A stretch of 64,000 nt of DNA, taken from Verrucomicrobiia bacterium. Its GTDB lineage: Bacteria; Verrucomicrobiota; Verrucomicrobiia; Limisphaerales; DASXHY01. The notes under the pieces are model-generated. The model ran no database searches, was not told the DNA's origin, and worked only from the letters and a program-made list of their open reading frames with translations. The position numbers and the translations under genes were made by a program. Location of the stretch: contig DASPIL010000058.1 of NCBI GenBank assembly GCA_035629175.1, positions 1 through 64,000 of the forward strand. The letters are read 5' to 3'. Shown here in pieces: positions 61,435 through 64,000 of this stretch (positions are counted from its first letter, which is position 1; each line of letters starts with the position of its first letter).

Positions 61435-62088
61435 TCATTGGCTTGTTTTCTGTTGAAACAGCTTGAGCACGCCCTCTGTGATATCGATTACCTCGCCGCT
61501 GCTTTGGTATAGAAGCCCGGCGTGATTCGAAAAGCGGTCGCTTGAATCTGCGACAACATTGAAGCGGTCGCGCGCATACTCAGCCACAAGTCCGTTCACA
61601 GTGTATCGGGTGCGAATTTCTTCGGACGCGCGCTGGCGGCGTTCGAGGACGGATGCAATCGGCAACCGAGCTTTTTCCTGCTGGGCCATCAGCTCTTCGT
61701 AATTCGCAGTCAGGTTTGTGTTAGCGGGGACACGAGTGGGCATCCCCGTGGCCGGATCGAAGTGTGGTGGATAGGGACGGCGCACTCGCGACAATTCGCG
61801 ATTGATCGCCTCATAACGTTCCAAATGCTGGGCGACCTCAGGCTCCAAGACCTCGCTGCGAATATCTGCCTGAATTTGACGGATACTCCAGGTGTTGATT
61901 GCGGACTCTATTCTTTCCCGGCTTGCAACAGCCAACCGAATGGAGCCGGCCCCCGCGGCGTTCTGTCGCATCCATTCAGCACCTGCCGCCGGTTCAACGT
62001 TTTTTCGCGCACAACATCCCGTTGCAAACAGTGTGGCACATGCCAGAAAGGCGAAAAGCAAACCACCGTTGATGCAAACGCGCGGCAT
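61435..62088 (-). CDS. OmpH/Skp-like periplasmic lipoprotein
   Basis: 217 residues from the Met at 62088. The signal ends in a lipobox-like FATGCC. The centre is a long charged coil (IQADIRSEVLEPEVAQHLER, EELMAQQEKARLPIASVLER). The C-terminal strand pair (FNVVADSSDRFSNHAGLLYQ, VIDITEGVLKLFQ) closely follows the OmpH/Skp end, whose family acts as a chaperone for outer-membrane proteins. The middle Pro-rich stretch (SRVRRPYPPHFDPATGMPTR) is not typical, so the assignment is moderate. It lies 173 bases upstream of the PL11 gene on the same strand, and may share its transcript. Confidence 0.6.
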   Translation of the reverse strand: MPRVCINGGLLFAFLACATLFATGCCARKNVEPAAGAEWMRQNAAGAGSIRLAVASRERIESAINTWSIRQIQADIRSEVLEPEVAQHLERYEAINRELSRVRRPYPPHFDPATGMPTRVPANTNLTANYEELMAQQEKARLPIASVLERRQRASEEIRTRYTVNGLVAEYARDRFNVVADSSDRFSNHAGLLYQSSGEVIDITEGVLKLFQQKTSQ

Positions 62089-62235
62089 GCCAGGTGTGAT
62101 AGGCGCATTCCTGAAATGGTGGAATGCCTTCGCGTTCAAGCATCCAATCGAAGTGATAATCCTCATTGCGAACGCACCCTATGAAGCCCGATTTTGGGCG
62201 TCAAGAATTTTGCCCGGCTACGAACCCGCGTCGCT

Positions 62236-63579
62236 TCAAATGAACTCGTAGTCGTACGGTTTTCGCATCGACCGGGCGAGCCGGCGGTTCGCATCCTCCG
62301 CGTGTTGGCCCACGAACACTTCCTTCTCAGCATCCCACTGCAGCACCTTCTTTTCTGCCAGCCCGATCACGATCAAATGTCCAATCACGGCGGAACGATG
62401 CCCTTCCTCGACGCTCGCAATGGGATCCTTTCGCGACCGGACGCATTCGAAGAAGTTCGACATGTGATCGCGGCTGCGTTCCAGTTGGATGGAGTCCTCA
62501 GGCAAAGGCGTGCGGATTCGTTCCGGATCGTTTGCGGTGATTTCATCGCGATTGACCCAAAGCCAGCCGTCGCTGCCTTCAAACTTGATCCCGTTGCGTT
62601 GGCCATCGGCCTTGATCACAGCGCCGTACGGACTGTCATCGGGCGTGGTGCGCACGATTTGCTTCACTTCATTTGGCCATAGCAGGGTGGCTTCGAAATC
62701 GCTGGGCGCGGTGTAGCCGCCGGGAACGATTTCCGCCAGCGCGCGCGCTTCCACCGATGCCGGCCCTGGCGAGCCGAGTGCCCAGCGGACAATATCGTTG
62801 TGATGCGCGCCCCAATCCGTGACGGGTCCGCCCGAATATTCAAACCACCAGCGGAAGTTTCCATGACAACGTTCCGCGACATATTCCGCGGCAGGAGCCT
62901 GCCCCTGCCAGAGATCCCAATTGAGGCTTTCGGGCACCGGCCGTTTTTGGAATGGGCCGCCACGCAATCCGGAGGGAACAAACACACGGACCTGCTGGAG
63001 CTTCCCAATGCGCCCGTTCCGAATCAATTCACATGCCAGCCGAAAACGCGCGCTGCTCCGTTGCTGCGTGCCCGTTTGCAACACCACCTTATGCTTTCGC
63101 ACGGCGGCGATTGTCCGCTTGCCTTCATCGATCGTCAGTGTCAGCGGCTTCTCCGCATAGACATCCTTGCCCGCCTGGGCAGCGGCGATGTTGATGAGCG
63201 TGTGCCAGTGATCCGGCGCCGCCTGCACCACGACATCGACGATATCCTTCTCGAATAATTTTCGGAAATCTGCGAACGCGGCGGGGGTCTTTCCATCCCT
63301 GGCAAGTTCGCGTGCAGCTGAGTCTGCCCTCGATCGATCCACATCACAAACGGCGACGATCGTTCCGTGCCGGGCAGCGTTCCGCCCGTCTGCCATTCCC
63401 ATCCCTCCACAACCCACCAGGGCAATGCGGGGACGTTCATTCGGAGAAGACTCCGCCGACGTGACCTGGGCAAATGCGCGTTCAGCGTCGAGAAACCAGA
63501 GTGGAAGCCCCGCGGCGGCCGCGGTTTTCGCTGAGGTTGAAAGGAAGCTTCGGCGGGTCATCTGGCTGGACGATTTCAT
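62236..63579 (-). CDS. Gfo/Idh/MocA family oxidoreductase, Tat-exported
   Basis: 447 residues from the Met at 63579; the ATG at 63561 is a possible shorter start and the 471-residue frame is too long. It has a Tat signal (MTRRSFLSTSAKTAAAAGLP), so it is likely exported folded with bound NAD(P). The Rossmann fold opens with RIALVGCGGMGMADGRNAAR, and the cofactor/active-site motif is VYAEKPLTLTIDEGKRT (EKP). HHNDIVRWALGSP completes the pattern of verrucomicrobial and planctomycete members. These enzymes oxidise or reduce sugars and polyols; here carbohydrate enzymes flank it, but the substrate is unknown. Confidence 0.92.
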   Translation of the reverse strand: MKSSSQMTRRSFLSTSAKTAAAAGLPLWFLDAERAFAQVTSAESSPNERPRIALVGCGGMGMADGRNAARHGTIVAVCDVDRSRADSAARELARDGKTPAAFADFRKLFEKDIVDVVVQAAPDHWHTLINIAAAQAGKDVYAEKPLTLTIDEGKRTIAAVRKHKVVLQTGTQQRSSARFRLACELIRNGRIGKLQQVRVFVPSGLRGGPFQKRPVPESLNWDLWQGQAPAAEYVAERCHGNFRWWFEYSGGPVTDWGAHHNDIVRWALGSPGPASVEARALAEIVPGGYTAPSDFEATLLWPNEVKQIVRTTPDDSPYGAVIKADGQRNGIKFEGSDGWLWVNRDEITANDPERIRTPLPEDSIQLERSRDHMSNFFECVRSRKDPIASVEEGHRSAVIGHLIVIGLAEKKVLQWDAEKEVFVGQHAEDANRRLARSMRKPYDYEFI

Positions 63580-63776
63580 ACAAGTTGAATTACACGCACA
63601 GCAGAGCAGAAGCTCACGCCAATGCCAGTCGTTAAAATTGATGAAGTTCATCGGCGCGCCATGCGTCTCCCTGTGACAAATGACAGGGGTCGTTTCGATA
63701 TGACCGTGTGGGGAATGATGATTGCCCGCGGAGCGGCTTCAACTACTGTGTCAGCATTCTCGTCAAGCGTGCACAC

Positions 63777-64000
63777 ATGAGAACTCACCTCTGCCGTCGC
63801 TGGATCTGCTTGAGCCTCCTTTCCTCCGTGCCCGCGATCGCGCCAGGCAATGCGGCGACAGAAATCCGCTTCGCCGGGCACCCTGGCGAACTGGTGATCA
63901 GCGAAGTCAGCGAACGAACGGCGCGAATTCAGTTCTTCCCGTTCGACCTCAATGGAAGGCCGCGGCAACCCGCGAAGTCCACTGTGTTAGTCCCATTCGA
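63777..64000 (+). CDS. Start of a secreted glycosidase, possibly GH31 (truncated by window edge)
   Basis: 74 residues visible. The ATG at 63777 begins a signal peptide (CLSLLSSVPAIAPGNAA) and the mature start (PGELVISEVSERTARIQFFP ... STVLVPF) resembles the N-terminal beta-sandwich of GH31 alpha-glucosidases/alpha-xylosidases. The frame runs to the end of the window. The catalytic part is not seen. It is divergent from the oxidoreductase, sharing a 197-base promoter region. The family call rests on style alone. Confidence 0.5.
   Translation, partial: MRTHLCRRWICLSLLSSVPAIAPGNAATEIRFAGHPGELVISEVSERTARIQFFPFDLNGRPRQPAKSTVLVPF

Overview
This 64 kb, GC-rich window looks chromosomal and most likely comes from a free-living diderm of the Verrucomicrobiota, probably near the Pedosphaera/Limisphaerales group. 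That placement is inferred from protein style, not from a marker gene. The clues are secreted enzymes fused to autotransporter-associated beta-strand repeats, a family of AP-rich HEAT/TPR-like repeat proteins, many Tat and lipoprotein signals, a 33-residue COX24-type ribosomal protein, and plant cell-wall enzymes next to ordinary housekeeping genes. No rRNA operon, phage, insertion sequence or CRISPR array was seen. One tRNA gene (His, GTG) is present.

Layout. 1-8.3 kb: the 3' part of accD, a giant repeat protein, a BON-domain protein, and sucA-sucB of the 2-oxoglutarate dehydrogenase complex. 8.3-19.8 kb: two methyltransferases, an M50 membrane protease with CBS domains, an HMA metal-binding protein, an inositol monophosphatase-family enzyme, a secreted cyclophilin, a stand-alone AMP-ligase, lipoproteins, DUF2203, a TPR lipoprotein and the tiny COX24-type gene. 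19.7-28.4 kb: a 1064-residue surface or periplasmic protein, an NtrC-type response regulator, a C26 glutamine-amidotransferase-like hydrolase preceded by a 15-copy octanucleotide repeat, icd, plsC and tRNA-His. 28.7-41.1 kb: carbohydrate genes (CE15 esterase, GH2, GH28, PL1, uxaC) interrupted by a cyclic-nucleotide-domain histidine kinase and mutL. 41.4-43.7 kb: a lipoprotein, a methyltransferase and a 5'-truncated metallopeptidase remnant.

43.7-51.4 kb is a respiratory nitrate island. A divergent promoter with an FNR/CRP-type palindrome drives napDABF plus a small unknown gene to the right. To the left it drives a tetraheme cytochrome, a four-cluster ferredoxin and an NrfD-like quinol oxidase. 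The NrfBCD-like arm probably replaces NapC/NapGH in passing quinol electrons to NapAB, and NapB itself is duplicated to four hemes. A second near-identical palindrome with the same spacing precedes a MOSC gene at the far end of the island.

51.4-56.3 kb is the most unusual part: a tightly overlapping four-gene operon of a WXG100-like protein, two coiled-coil proteins and a 1291-residue membrane FtsK/SpoIIIE ATPase with an EccC/EssC-like plan. It looks like a minimal type VII-like export system in a diderm, without the other known T7SS parts. 56.5-64 kb returns to plant polysaccharide use: a 1577-residue PL11 rhamnogalacturonan lyase fused to beta-strand repeats, an OmpH/Skp-like lipoprotein, a Tat-exported Gfo/Idh/MocA oxidoreductase and the start of a probable GH31 enzyme.
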